Below are positions 20,568 to 29,131 of a DNA stretch of 35,901 bases, piece by piece (position 1 is the first letter of the stretch; every line of letters starts with the position of its first letter). The translations under genes and the position numbers were made by a program. This DNA comes from Candidatus Planktophila sp. GTDB taxonomy: Bacteria > Actinomycetota > Actinomycetes > Nanopelagicales > Nanopelagicaceae. The notes beneath the pieces were generated by a model. The model saw nothing but the letters and a program-made list of their open reading frames with translations, made no database searches and was not told the DNA's origin. The stretch spans positions 1 to 35,901 of the forward strand of contig JAUXRP010000011.1 of NCBI GenBank assembly GCA_030681675.1, read 5' to 3'.

Positions 20568-21649
20568 TGTCGATTTTAACTACTAATTACTTAACACCAA
20601 CTGGGCGTGAAGAGGCTTGGCGTTTTACGCCACTCAAACGTTTGCGTGGACTCCATGATGGCACTGCCGAAATTAGTCTTCGATCTTCATTAATCGTAAA
20701 AGATGCATTGCCCAGTGGCGTAAGTTTTCTGCGCCAAGAACTCTCCCCGCTTGCATCTAGTGATGACATAATCATTGAACGTATCCGGGGGAATTCTCAG
20801 GAAGTAGCACACCTTTCTATTGCTGCACATACCGAACTCGTGGCCCCTATTCATTTGGGCCGATTAACAGGTGCGCTTGATAGCGCTGAACTCTCTCGTG
20901 TTCGGATTTCCCTCGGAGCTCACGCCGTAGCCACGGTAGTTGTGGAAAACTCTGGCGATACGATTCTTGCAGAGGATTTAGAGATCTCTCTAGCTCCTGG
21001 ATCATCTCTGACATTTATTACGCTTCAGGAGTTTGAATCTAAAAGCGTCTATGCCGCTCGCCACCACGCCGTAATCGATAGAGATGCAGTTTTCAAATCT
21101 GTAACGGTAACTGTTGGGGGAGATGTAGTTCGTATTTTACCAACGGTTGAATTCATTGCACCTGGTGGTTCTGCCGAACTCCTTGGTGTGTATTTTGCAA
21201 CAGCGGGGCAGTTCTTTGAACACCGTATGCATGTTGATCACGCAGTTCCAAAGGCGAAATCGAGAGTTAATTTTAAAGGTGCACTCTCTGGTCGAGATGC
21301 ACACACTGTATGGATTGGAGATGTTCTCATTCGCGCCGTTGCTGAAGGAACCGATACATATGAGCTTAACCGCAATCTATTGCTCAGCGATGGCGCACGA
21401 GCAGACTCGGTTCCTAATTTGGAGATTGAAACGGGCGAAATCGTAGGAGCGGGACATGCAAGCACTACGGGGCGTTTCGATGATGAGCAACTTTTCTATT
21501 TAATGTCACGTGGTATCGCCCTCGAAGATGCACGACGTCTGGTTGTTCGGGGCTTTTTCAATGAAATCGTAATGGAAATTGGTATTGAAGCTATACAAGG
21601 ACGTTTGATGAATCGAATTGATCTTGAATTAGACAGAGCGGGCGAATAG
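20567..21649 (+). CDS. sufD: Fe-S cluster assembly protein SufD
   Basis: Partner of SufB in the SufBC2D complex, required for iron acquisition by the scaffold. 360 residues. Visible: N-terminal GREEAWRFTPLKRL, the beta-helical core, HAVPKAKSRVNFKGALSGRD, and the C-terminal block shared with SufB, GAGHASTTGRFDDEQLFYLM followed by VVRGFFNEIV. The His in GAGHAST corresponds to the functionally important SufD histidine of E. coli (by motif). ATG overlaps the sufB stop; the TAG stop is directly followed by the ATG of the Rieske gene. Confidence 0.97.
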   Translation: MSILTTNYLTPTGREEAWRFTPLKRLRGLHDGTAEISLRSSLIVKDALPSGVSFLRQELSPLASSDDIIIERIRGNSQEVAHLSIAAHTELVAPIHLGRLTGALDSAELSRVRISLGAHAVATVVVENSGDTILAEDLEISLAPGSSLTFITLQEFESKSVYAARHHAVIDRDAVFKSVTVTVGGDVVRILPTVEFIAPGGSAELLGVYFATAGQFFEHRMHVDHAVPKAKSRVNFKGALSGRDAHTVWIGDVLIRAVAEGTDTYELNRNLLLSDGARADSVPNLEIETGEIVGAGHASTTGRFDDEQLFYLMSRGIALEDARRLVVRGFFNEIVMEIGIEAIQGRLMNRIDLELDRAGE

Positions 21650-21946
21650 ATGTCAGATTTTAAGTTTGATCAACTCGAGTCAGGAATTCCAGTTAAGCTT
21701 GAAAAGGCGGGCAAAAGCATCTGTGTAACTCGTGTCGGTGATTTAGTTTTCGCAATTGACGACACATGCACGCATGCAGAGGCATCGCTATCTGAAGGAG
21801 ATGTAAGTGGATTCAAAATCGAATGTTGGCTACATGGAGCCGAATTTGATCTGCGAACAGGTGAGGTAATCACTCTTCCAGCCACTATCGCACTTGCAAC
21901 TTATCCAGTAAGAATCGAAGCAAATTCCGTAACAGTAGAAATTTAG
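21650..21946 (+). CDS. Rieske [2Fe-2S] ferredoxin-like protein in the SUF operon
   Basis: 98-residue stand-alone Rieske protein. Cluster ligands are complete: Cys40-x-His42 in CTHAEASLSEG and Cys59-x2-His62 in CWLHGAEFDLRTGE. Begins immediately at the sufD stop (TAG then ATG, no gap) and ends 10 nt before sufC. A small Rieske protein between sufD and sufC is a regular feature of actinobacterial SUF operons, as I recall. Likely role is electron transfer to cluster assembly or a client oxygenase; the exact partner cannot be told from sequence. Confidence 0.9.
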   Translation: MSDFKFDQLESGIPVKLEKAGKSICVTRVGDLVFAIDDTCTHAEASLSEGDVSGFKIECWLHGAEFDLRTGEVITLPATIALATYPVRIEANSVTVEI

Positions 21947-21956
21947 GAGAAAAAAT

Positions 21957-22709
21957 ATGAGTACATTAGAAGTTCGCAACCTTCACGTTTCAGTAAATAC
22001 GGAAAATGGTGCCGTTGAGATTCTTAAAGGCGTTGATCTCACAATAAAATCTGGTGAAACCCATGCAATAATGGGACCAAATGGTTCAGGAAAATCTACG
22101 CTCGCATATTCAATTGCGGGCCACCCCAAATATTCGATCGTCGAAGGTAGCGTCACACTTGACGGAGCAGATGTTTTGGAAATGACAGTAGATGAGCGGG
22201 CACGAGCAGGTCTCTTCTTGGCTATGCAATATCCAGTAGAAGTTCCTGGCGTCTCTGTTTCAAATTTCCTACGTACGGCAGCAACCGCCCTCCGTGGTGA
22301 AGCACCAAAACTAAGGACCTGGGTCGCAGAGGTAAAAGAGGCGATGGAGGCCCTGAACATGGATCCAGCTTTCGCATCAAGAAACGTCAATGAAGGCTTC
22401 TCTGGTGGCGAAAAGAAGCGTCATGAAATCATGCAACTTGAACTTTTGCGGCCAAAGATCGCAATTCTCGATGAAACTGACTCAGGTCTAGATGTGGATG
22501 CTCTTCGTATCGTTTCAGAGGGAGTTAATCGCGCTAAAGAGAACAATAATCTAGGTGTTCTATTAATTACCCACTACACACGTATCTTGAAATATATCAA
22601 GCCGGATTTTGTTCACGTCTTCGCTAATGGACATATCGTCGAAGAGGGTGGAGCTGATCTTGCAGATAAGTTAGAGGCCAACGGGTACGCAGATTATGTG
22701 AGCAAGTAA
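21957..22709 (+). CDS. sufC: Fe-S cluster assembly ATPase SufC
   Basis: ABC-type ATPase that drives conformational change in SufBCD; soluble, not a transporter. 250 residues. Walker A GPNGSGKSTL (40-49), signature FSGGEKKRHEIMQ (148-160), Walker B KIAILDETDSGLD (167-179), and the switch His in LLITHYTRIL. The Glu-Thr-Asp-Ser-Gly after Walker B and the KKRHEI signature are typical SufC traits. AGGAG lies 7 nt before the ATG. sufS follows after 7 nt. Confidence 0.98.
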   Translation: MSTLEVRNLHVSVNTENGAVEILKGVDLTIKSGETHAIMGPNGSGKSTLAYSIAGHPKYSIVEGSVTLDGADVLEMTVDERARAGLFLAMQYPVEVPGVSVSNFLRTAATALRGEAPKLRTWVAEVKEAMEALNMDPAFASRNVNEGFSGGEKKRHEIMQLELLRPKIAILDETDSGLDVDALRIVSEGVNRAKENNNLGVLLITHYTRILKYIKPDFVHVFANGHIVEEGGADLADKLEANGYADYVSK

Positions 22710-22716
22710 AGAAATA

Positions 22717-23973
22717 ATGTCAATTTCCGTTTCGCAAATCCGTAAAGATTTTCCAATCTTTGAACGTACGGTTCGTGACGGAAAAAGATTGGTCTATTTA
22801 GATAGCGGTGCAACGAGCCAGAAACCAATTAGCGTCATTGAAGCTGAAAGTAATTTCTATAAGTTACATAACGCTGCTGCCCATCGTGGAGCTCATCAGC
22901 TTGCCGAAGAGGCCACAGATGCCTATGAGGGCTCACGTAAAATTGTGGCCGATTTCTTAGCTGCTCCGGGGGGTGCAGATGAAATTATTTTTACAAAGAG
23001 TGCAACTGAATCCCTTAACCTGCTCGCCTATGCAATGAGTAATGCGCCAAACGGGAATCGATTTGCATTAAAGCGCGGCGATCGGATTGTTGTAACCGAG
23101 ATGGAGCACCATGCAAATCTAGTTCCATGGCAACAACTAGCTTCTAGAACAGGTGCAGATTTAGCGTGGTTTGGTATCACCGACGATGGACGTTTGGATC
23201 TGTCGAAGATAGATGAAATTATTACACGTAACACTAAAGTCGTTAGTTTGACGCATCAATCGAATGTTCTCGGAACTATAAATCCGCTCTCAGAAATAAT
23301 CACTCGAGCCCACGAAGTTGGTGCAATTGTGATTCTCGATGCCTGTCAATCAGTCCCGCATATGGCCGTGAATGTAGAGACGTTAGGAATTGATTTCTTA
23401 GCTTTTTCAGGCCACAAATCTTTAGGACCAACTGGTGTTGGTATTTTGTGGGGACGCAAAGATTTGCTCGATGAACTACCCCCATTTCTCTATGGTGGAT
23501 CAATGGTACAAAGTGTTGACATGACGGGTGCTACGTGGTCTGCGGTTCCACAGAAATTCGAAGCTGGTGTTCCTAATATGGCGCAGGCAGTTGGACTTGG
23601 CGAAGCTCTGACTTATTTAACTCAGCTGGGTATGGATAATGTGAGCGCACACGAGCATGCCTTAACAGGTTATTTACTCGAGAAGATGAGTTTCATTTCT
23701 GATCTCACAGTTGTAGGACCCACTAATAACCTCTCTCGTGGTGGTGCAATCTCCTTTACTCTCAAAAATATTCATCCGCACGATGTTGGCCAATATTTAG
23801 ATAGTCAAGGCGTTGCCGTTAGAACTGGCCATCACTGTGCTTGGCCTTTGGCTAAGCGTATGCAGGTACCAGCAACAACTCGAGCATCGCTCTATATTTA
23901 TAATGATGAGACCGACTGTGATGTTCTCATCGAGGCGATTCAAGGCGCCTCCAAATATTTTGGGAGTCGTTAA
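22717..23973 (+). CDS. sufS: Cysteine desulfurase SufS
   Basis: PLP enzyme (class V aminotransferase fold) that removes sulfur from cysteine as a persulfide for cluster assembly. 418 residues. Lys234 in AFSGHKSLGPTG binds PLP; catalytic Cys374 lies in RTGHHCAWPLAKRM, the short-loop form of group II desulfurases; EMEHHANLVPW and DACQSVPH are also conserved. This type needs a sulfur acceptor, supplied here by SufU encoded directly downstream. Only weak Shine-Dalgarno sequence before the ATG. Confidence 0.98.
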   Translation: MSISVSQIRKDFPIFERTVRDGKRLVYLDSGATSQKPISVIEAESNFYKLHNAAAHRGAHQLAEEATDAYEGSRKIVADFLAAPGGADEIIFTKSATESLNLLAYAMSNAPNGNRFALKRGDRIVVTEMEHHANLVPWQQLASRTGADLAWFGITDDGRLDLSKIDEIITRNTKVVSLTHQSNVLGTINPLSEIITRAHEVGAIVILDACQSVPHMAVNVETLGIDFLAFSGHKSLGPTGVGILWGRKDLLDELPPFLYGGSMVQSVDMTGATWSAVPQKFEAGVPNMAQAVGLGEALTYLTQLGMDNVSAHEHALTGYLLEKMSFISDLTVVGPTNNLSRGGAISFTLKNIHPHDVGQYLDSQGVAVRTGHHCAWPLAKRMQVPATTRASLYIYNDETDCDVLIEAIQGASKYFGSR

Positions 23974-23974
23974 A

Positions 23975-24415
23975 ATGCAGTTAGATTCCCTGTATCAAGA
24001 GGTTATTTTGGATCATTATAAGCACCCTCAACACAAGGGATTAAACTCTACATTTGATGCACAAGTCCATCATGTTAATACAAGTTGCGGCGATGAAGTT
24101 ACATTGAATATTAATTTGGATGGCGATCGCATTACCTCGCTTTCGTGGGATGGACAGGGTTGTTCAATTTCTCAGGCAAGCGTGTCAATGATGAGCGATC
24201 TTTTGACGGGGAAAACTTTGGAAGAAGCAACTTTCATCGTAAAAAACTTTACCGATCTCATGGGTAGTAAAGGTACTTCTACTGGTGACCCATTAATCCT
24301 TGAAGATGCAGTTGCATTTGCCGGTGTATCAAAGTTTCCAGGTCGTGTAAAGTGCGCACTTCTTGGCTGGATGGCATTTAAGGACGTAGCAATACAAGCT
24401 CAGGCAAAGAACTAA
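23975..24415 (+). CDS. sufU: Zinc-dependent sulfurtransferase SufU
   Basis: Accepts persulfide sulfur from SufS by zinc-ligand swapping; related in fold to IscU but acts as a transferase. 146 residues from ATG 23975, with GGGAG 8 nt upstream; the upstream extension of the frame lies inside sufS. Zinc ligands present: Cys38 and Asp40 in TSCGDE, Cys63 in GQGCSISQAS, Cys127 in RVKCALLGW. The roughly 20-residue insert characteristic of SufU relative to IscU is present between Cys63 and Cys127. One base separates it from sufS. Confidence 0.96.
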   Translation: MQLDSLYQEVILDHYKHPQHKGLNSTFDAQVHHVNTSCGDEVTLNINLDGDRITSLSWDGQGCSISQASVSMMSDLLTGKTLEEATFIVKNFTDLMGSKGTSTGDPLILEDAVAFAGVSKFPGRVKCALLGWMAFKDVAIQAQAKN

Positions 24416-24423
24416 GGAGAGAT

Positions 24424-24735
24424 ATGACAACGAGCGTAGATGATGTAACAGAGGCAATGAAAGATGTTGTCGACCCAGAACTCGGCATAAATGTTGTTGA
24501 TCTTGGTTTGATTTATGACGTAATGGTGGACGATGCAAATATTGCAATCTTAAATATGACGCTCACGTCAGCGGCCTGTCCGCTACAAGATGTTATTGAA
24601 GACCAAACTCGCCAAGCTTTGGCTGGGATGACAAGCGATGTAAAAATCAATTGGGTCTGGATGCCACCGTGGGGTCCAGATAAGATTTCAGATGATGGTC
24701 GTGATCAACTTCGCGCCCTTGGATTTACAGTTTAA
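24424..24735 (+). CDS. sufT: MIP18/DUF59-family Fe-S maturation protein (SufT-like)
   Basis: 103-residue DUF59 (MIP18) domain protein, a family linked to maturation of Fe-S proteins. Visible: MKDVVDPELGINVVDLGLIY at the N-terminal half, MTLTSAACPLQDVIEDQ with the conserved Cys of the family, and WVWMPPWGPDKIS near the end. AAGGAG at 24414-24419, 4 nt before the ATG. Last gene of the SUF operon; such genes end SUF operons in many Gram-positive bacteria. Gene symbol follows the Staphylococcus/Mycobacterium usage. Confidence 0.9.
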   Translation: MTTSVDDVTEAMKDVVDPELGINVVDLGLIYDVMVDDANIAILNMTLTSAACPLQDVIEDQTRQALAGMTSDVKINWVWMPPWGPDKISDDGRDQLRALGFTV

Positions 24736-24753
24736 GCGCTGAATCCATAGGCT
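24724..24753 (+). promoter_or_regulatory. Probable leaderless promoter of the ABC exporter (TTTACA-18-TAGGCT)
   Basis: TTTACA (24724-24729, 5 of 6 matches to TTGACA) and TAGGCT (24748-24753) are 18 bp apart, and the -10 ends 6 nt before the ATG at 24760, so transcription should begin at the start codon. The -35 lies in the last codons of the DUF59 gene. No Shine-Dalgarno is present. This is the clearest leaderless promoter in the window. Confidence 0.6.
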
Positions 24754-24759
24754 AGAGCC

Positions 24760-26631
24760 ATGTCAATGCAAGCCGCTTGGATGACCCATCGCTCCATGAC
24801 CGCCGATCCTTCTGTGAAAGCGCAACGATTAAAGCCTGGAACGGTTAAGCGAATTTTTGCCTTTGCTAAGCCATATCGAACGAGCATTTTCATATTTCTT
24901 GCCACCGTTGTGGTCGATGCCGGATTTATAGTTGCGACACCGCTGTTGCTTCTGCGATTAATAGATGACGGTGTGATCCCTAAAAATGGGGCGCTTGTGA
25001 CAGAACTGGCGCTTCTGGTAGGGCTACTAGCTATCGCTGATGCCGCAGTAAGTATGTTGGGGCGCTATTTTTCTTCTCGAATTGGGGAAGGGTTAATTTA
25101 TGACTTGCGCGCTCTAGTTTTCGCCCATGTTCAGCGACAATCAATCGCATTCTTTACACGAACTCAAACCGGCGCTTTAATCTCTCGCATTAACTCTGAT
25201 GTTATGGGTGCTCAGCAAGCGTTTACTGCAACCCTTTCGGGAGTAGTAAGCAATGTAGTCTCACTTGTATTAGTCGGCGTGACAATGTTGATTTTGTCGT
25301 GGCAGATAACTATCTTCTCACTTTTGCTTTTACCGCTTTTTCTGATACCAACTAAATGGGTCGGGAGAAAATTGCAGGCTTTAACGCGAGAATCCTTCGA
25401 TGTTAATGCGCAGATGTCGAGCACAATGACTGAGCGTTTTAATGTTTCGGGTGCCATGTTGGTGGCACTCTATGGTCGGCCAGCTCTCGAACAAGAGTAT
25501 TTCCGTTCACGGGCGCGCAGAGTTGCCGATATTGGAATTAAAACTGCAATGCTTAACCGACTTTTCTTCATTGCTCTCACTAGCGTTGCAGCGATTGCTA
25601 CCGCATTTGCATATGGCATTGGTGGTCATTTAGCGATAAACGGGGGAGTCACTGTTGGAACTTTGCTCGCCATCACTGCGCTCCTTGCGCGCCTTTATGG
25701 CCCTTTGACCGCCTTATCTAATGTGCGCCTAGATGTAATGACCTCATTAGTCTCTTTCGAACGCGTCTTTGAAGTTTTGGATCTAGAGCCGATGGTTAAA
25801 GATCGTGAAGCCGCCCAAACGTACAGTGGCCGTAATCCACAATTAACCTTTACTAATGTGGGCTTTGCCTATCCTCGTGCACACGAGATTTCACTGGCAT
25901 CTTTAGAGTCTGTGGCCAAGGCAGAAACCGTTGAGAGTGGAGAAGTACTCAAGAATCTCTCCTTCACCGCCGAACCCGGTACTTTAACGGCCCTTGTTGG
26001 TCCATCAGGTGCCGGCAAAACAACAATAACCACGTTAATACCTCGCCTCTATGATGTTACTAGTGGCTCTATTTCTATCGACGGTCACGATATTAGGGAT
26101 TTAACTTTAGAGTCTCTTAGAAACTCAATCGGTGTTGTTATGCAAGATGCACATCTATTTCATGAGACTATTGCAGAGAATTTACGTTATGCCAAGAGCG
26201 ATGCAACTCTAGAAGAGATGCAGGCTGCATGTGAAGCTGCGCAGATTTGGAAACTCATAGAATCATTGCCTAACGGTTTTGACACAATGGTGGGAGAACG
26301 TGGACATCGCCTTTCCGGTGGAGAAAAGCAGAGGCTAGCAATTGCTCGATTGCTTCTTAAATCGCCTGCACTCGTCATTCTCGATGAGGCGACCGCACAT
26401 TTGGATTCGGAGAATGAATCACTTGTGCATGCAGCCTTAGAGAGTGCACTCAAAGGACGAACAAGTATTGTGATTGCCCACCGTTTAAGCACCGTTCGAG
26501 ATGCAGATCAGATTCTTGTATTGGAAAATGGATCTATAATCGAGCGAGGAAAACATGATGAACTTGTTGCACTTGGGGGGTTGTATGCCGATCTCTATAA
26601 CCGTCAAGATTTAACGGGCTCGGCGAATTAA
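24760..26631 (+). CDS. ABC transporter, fused membrane and ATPase domains (exporter type)
   Basis: Half-size exporter expected to act as a dimer; substrate unknown. 623 residues. Six hydrophobic segments lie within about residues 40-325 (ABC membrane domain). Nucleotide domain: A-loop Tyr371 in GFAYP, Walker A GPSGAGKTT (414-422), Q-loop VMQDAHLF, signature LSGGEKQRLAIAR (518-530), Walker B LVILDEATAHLD, H-loop His574 in IAHRLST. About 22 extra residues (373-395) sit between the A-loop and the next strand; I recall the same insert in other actinobacterial members. Transcribed separately from suf by the promoter at 24724-24753. Its 3' end overlaps the convergent SURF1 gene by 21 bp. Confidence 0.93.
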   Translation: MSMQAAWMTHRSMTADPSVKAQRLKPGTVKRIFAFAKPYRTSIFIFLATVVVDAGFIVATPLLLLRLIDDGVIPKNGALVTELALLVGLLAIADAAVSMLGRYFSSRIGEGLIYDLRALVFAHVQRQSIAFFTRTQTGALISRINSDVMGAQQAFTATLSGVVSNVVSLVLVGVTMLILSWQITIFSLLLLPLFLIPTKWVGRKLQALTRESFDVNAQMSSTMTERFNVSGAMLVALYGRPALEQEYFRSRARRVADIGIKTAMLNRLFFIALTSVAAIATAFAYGIGGHLAINGGVTVGTLLAITALLARLYGPLTALSNVRLDVMTSLVSFERVFEVLDLEPMVKDREAAQTYSGRNPQLTFTNVGFAYPRAHEISLASLESVAKAETVESGEVLKNLSFTAEPGTLTALVGPSGAGKTTITTLIPRLYDVTSGSISIDGHDIRDLTLESLRNSIGVVMQDAHLFHETIAENLRYAKSDATLEEMQAACEAAQIWKLIESLPNGFDTMVGERGHRLSGGEKQRLAIARLLLKSPALVILDEATAHLDSENESLVHAALESALKGRTSIVIAHRLSTVRDADQILVLENGSIIERGKHDELVALGGLYADLYNRQDLTGSAN

Positions 26632-27300
26632 AATTCTTCCGTAAATAATCAGGCCTCCAAAAAATATCCATTGAAGGGCATATGCCATATGCGGGCCATC
26701 GCTGAGTTCAGGTAATTGCGCGGTTACTGTTGGAGTGAGGTTTGGCAAAGATCCACTAAGTAGATCGAGATAGAATTTCTCAGTACCTATACGTGATTGG
26801 GCATTGAGCTCGCCTACTAGTCCTGCGCCACCTGCCGGTAGAGCAAAAAATGAACCGCGCGGCAGCGATGAATCTAAGCGCAATCTCCCCGTTATCTCCA
26901 CAATCTCTGTGGGAACGCTAGCTACAACCGGAGGTGTAGTTGCATTTCTACCCGCTTTTACCCAACCACGATCCACCCAAAAAACTTTCCCATCGATTGA
27001 AGTAAATAGCGTTAATACCTCGAATCCATAGACGCCCTCTGAGTATCTATTGCGTAGAAGTATTTGTTCATTGGGGTTGAACTTTCCCGAGGTAGTGACT
27101 CTCTGCCACTCAAATCGAGTTGGTTGCCGAGCTACTGTAATAAGTGGAGTTGGTGGTAGTGCAATGTGCTCGGCGATCATTGAATTACGCGCGTGGCGAT
27201 CTATCCCTCGTTGATACTGCCATTGGGCCGCCCATAAACATGCTGCAATTAGAGCCAGAGCTACAACCGATTTGAAGATTGCCCAAGGTTCGCGTTGCAT
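26611..27300 (-). CDS. SURF1-family cytochrome oxidase assembly protein
   Basis: SURF1 proteins help insert heme A into subunit I of aa3-type cytochrome c oxidase. 229 residues with two membrane segments (about residues 10-26 and 207-224) around an extracytoplasmic domain, the standard topology. Visible: WAAQWQYQRGIDRHARN after the first helix, ILLRNRYSEGVYGFEVLTLF, VFWVDRGWVKAG, and HMAYALQWIFFGGLIIYG at the end. DUF3099 lies 9 nt upstream in the same direction. AGGAG is directly against the ATG, too close for a usual ribosome-binding site. Fits functionally with ctaA in this window. Confidence 0.92.
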   Translation of the reverse strand: MQREPWAIFKSVVALALIAACLWAAQWQYQRGIDRHARNSMIAEHIALPPTPLITVARQPTRFEWQRVTTSGKFNPNEQILLRNRYSEGVYGFEVLTLFTSIDGKVFWVDRGWVKAGRNATTPPVVASVPTEIVEITGRLRLDSSLPRGSFFALPAGGAGLVGELNAQSRIGTEKFYLDLLSGSLPNLTPTVTAQLPELSDGPHMAYALQWIFFGGLIIYGRILIRRAR

Positions 27301-27309
27301 TCTCCTACT

Positions 27310-27582
27310 TTAGTTTAATGCACGCGGATTCTCATCGCGAATATGTGTTCCGGGGGTGATCGTTTCGCGACCCGCATTGGCGATTATCACTGCGAAATAT
27401 GGGAGGACAACCGCTCCGAATAAAGCAACCCAACGATAAGGACTGGGTAAAATGACAGTCAAAATAAAGCAGGCAGTTCGTATCATCATTGAGATGAAGT
27501 ATCTTTTTTGGCGAGATGCTTGATCACTACTTAACGCTCTAGGAGCGTTGGTAATTTCAAAGAACTCCTTCTCATCGCTCAT
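27310..27582 (-). CDS. DUF3099 membrane protein
   Basis: Small actinobacterial protein of unknown function. 90 residues from ATG 27582 (MSDEKEFFEITNAP); a longer frame from 27618 would add 12 residues running through its own promoter. Visible: ITNAPRALSSDQASRQKRYF, then two closely spaced hydrophobic segments (about residues 31-45 and 50-65) and AVIIANAGRE, the family hallmark. TAGGCT ends 7 nt before the chosen ATG with no Shine-Dalgarno, which supports this start as leaderless. Probably co-transcribed with SURF1, 9 nt downstream; divergent from fabG. Confidence 0.87.
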   Translation of the reverse strand: MSDEKEFFEITNAPRALSSDQASRQKRYFISMMIRTACFILTVILPSPYRWVALFGAVVLPYFAVIIANAGRETITPGTHIRDENPRALN

Positions 27583-27589
27583 GCCGTCA

Positions 27590-27595
27590 AGCCTA
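27590..27595 (-). promoter_or_regulatory. Candidate DUF3099-SURF1 -10 element (TAGGCT), leaderless
   Basis: TAGGCT read on the minus strand, identical to the -10 of the ABC exporter, ends 7 nt before ATG 27582. The -35 region is weak. It shares a 74-bp divergent region with the fabG promoter. Confidence 0.45.
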
Positions 27596-27619
27596 TTGCT
27601 AGCCACGCAGCTCTGCATC

Positions 27620-27649
27620 TTTTCAATACCTATCAGTAGGCACTAGATT
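27620..27649 (+). promoter_or_regulatory. Candidate fabG promoter (TTTTCA-18-TAGATT), leaderless
   Basis: TTTTCA (27620-27625, 4 of 6 to TTGACA) and TAGATT (27644-27649) are 18 bp apart; the -10 ends 7 nt before the fabG ATG (27657). No Shine-Dalgarno precedes fabG. CCTA (27629-27632) and TAGG (27637-27640) form a short inverted repeat between the hexamers, too short to interpret. Confidence 0.5.
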
Positions 27650-27656
27650 AAAGTTC

Positions 27657-28361
27657 ATGAGTTCACTTGCCCTTGTCACTGGCGGCAATCGTGGAATCGG
27701 TTTGGCCATTGCGAAGTCCCTTAAATCCGCCGGTCATGATGTTGTAGTCACATATAGGAGCGGTCCAACTCCCATTGGATTTAACTGCGTGCTCATGGAT
27801 GTCACATCTACCGAGAGTGTAGATAGCGCCTTTGATTCTATTGAGAGCCAATGGGGGGTTCCAGAGATAATCGTTGCTAATGCAGGAATTACTAAAGATG
27901 GCCTTGTAATGCGTATGAGCGATGCCGATTTTGATGATGTCATTAACGCAAATCTCACAGGTGCTTTTCGTGTCGCTCGGCGTGCAACACGGGGGCTGCT
28001 CAAAATAAAGCGAGGCCGCCTAATTTTTGTCGGTTCTGTAGTTGGAGCAATGGGTTCTGCCGGTCAAGTTAACTATGCCTCTAGCAAATCTGGCTTAGTT
28101 GGAATGGCGCGATCCTTCGCACGTGAAATTGGGAGTCGTGGAATTACTGCAAATGTAATTGCTCCGGGTTTTGTTGAAACCGATATGACAGCGACATTGG
28201 ATGAAAAGCGCCGTAGTGAGATTGCTGCATCGGTTCCACTGGGACGATTCTGCAGTGCAGAAGAGATAGCCGATGTTGTTACATTCATCGCATCACCACA
28301 AGCAAGCTATATAACTGGGGCGCTAATCCCAGTTGATGGCGGATTAGGCATGGGACACTAA
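27657..28361 (+). CDS. fabG: 3-oxoacyl-ACP reductase FabG
   Basis: NADPH-dependent short-chain reductase that reduces 3-oxoacyl-ACP in fatty-acid elongation. 234 residues. Cofactor loop TGGNRGIG (8-15), NAG motif in VANAGITKDGLVMRM, and catalytic Ser127, Tyr140 and Lys144 (VGS, YASSK); PGFVETDMTATL and PVDGGLGMGH close the fold. Directly upstream of fabI with a TAATG overlap, the same arrangement as mycobacterial mabA-inhA, which is the main reason to call this FabG rather than a generic short-chain dehydrogenase. Confidence 0.95.
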   Translation: MSSLALVTGGNRGIGLAIAKSLKSAGHDVVVTYRSGPTPIGFNCVLMDVTSTESVDSAFDSIESQWGVPEIIVANAGITKDGLVMRMSDADFDDVINANLTGAFRVARRATRGLLKIKRGRLIFVGSVVGAMGSAGQVNYASSKSGLVGMARSFAREIGSRGITANVIAPGFVETDMTATLDEKRRSEIAASVPLGRFCSAEEIADVVTFIASPQASYITGALIPVDGGLGMGH

Positions 28362-29131
28362 TGGGAATCCTCGACGGCAAAAAAATACTTGTTACTGGAG
28401 TATTAACCGATGCATCAATTGCCTTCCATATTGCACGCATTGCTCAGGAGCAAGGTGCTGAAGTTGTGCTCTCCTCTTATGGTCGCGTACTTTCCTTGAC
28501 AACTCGCATCGCTGGTCGACTACCTAAACCTGCACCGATTGTCCAGCTTGATGTTACAAACACTGAGGATTTAAATGCATTAGAGGCTCGCGTGCGCGAA
28601 CATTTCCCGCAAGGCCTAGATGGAGTAGTCCACTCAATTGGTTTTGCACCTGAAGCCGCCCTCGGTGGAAATTTTCTAAATACCTCGTGGGAAGATGTTT
28701 CAACGGCGCTTCATGTATCTGCCTATTCACTTAAAGCGCTCACCATGGCTGCGCGACCATTGTTTAATGGCGCAGGATCAGTCGTCGGTTTGGATTTCGA
28801 TGCCTCTGTAGCCTGGCCAAAATACGACTGGATGGGAGTTGCCAAGGCCGCCCTTGAATCAACCTCACGCTATCTAGCCCGTGATTTAGGCGCTGAAAAT
28901 ATACGTATTAACTTAATCGCTGCTGGCCCAATCCGCACCATGGCCGCCAAATCAATTCCCGGCTTTGAAGAGTTTGAAAAAGTATGGAATGAACGCTCAC
29001 CTTTGGAGTGGGATGTCACCGATCCAATTCCAGCGGCGCAAGCCACAGTGGCACTGCTTTCAGACTGGTTTCCAAAGACAACCGCTGAAATCATTCACGT
29101 CGATGGTGGCCTGCACGCAATGGGCGCTTAA
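28361..29131 (+). CDS. fabI: Enoyl-ACP reductase (FabI/InhA type)
   Basis: NADH-dependent reductase catalysing the last step of each fatty-acid elongation round. 256 residues. Visible: [20 protein letters not shown] (atypical enoyl-reductase cofactor loop), [30 protein letters not shown], and catalytic Tyr155 with Lys162 (Y-x6-K, the enoyl-reductase spacing). [15 protein letters not shown] and [11 protein letters not shown] follow. The sequence is closer to the InhA style of actinobacteria than to E. coli FabI. ATG overlaps the fabG stop, so it shares the fabG transcript. Confidence 0.96.
   Translation: MGILDGKKILVTGVLTDASIAFHIARIAQEQGAEVVLSSYGRVLSLTTRIAGRLPKPAPIVQLDVTNTEDLNALEARVREHFPQGLDGVVHSIGFAPEAALGGNFLNTSWEDVSTALHVSAYSLKALTMAARPLFNGAGSVVGLDFDASVAWPKYDWMGVAKAALESTSRYLARDLGAENIRINLIAAGPIRTMAAKSIPGFEEFEKVWNERSPLEWDVTDPIPAAQATVALLSDWFPKTTAEIIHVDGGLHAMGA

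Noticed and set aside
21650-21946. Stand-alone Rieske protein inside the SUF operon as a novel component
   Set aside because: This gene order is regular in actinobacterial SUF operons, so it is expected.
25876-25944. About 22-residue insert in the ABC exporter nucleotide domain after the A-loop
   Set aside because: A similar insert with a SLASLE motif is known to me from other actinobacterial half-exporters; not specific to this window.
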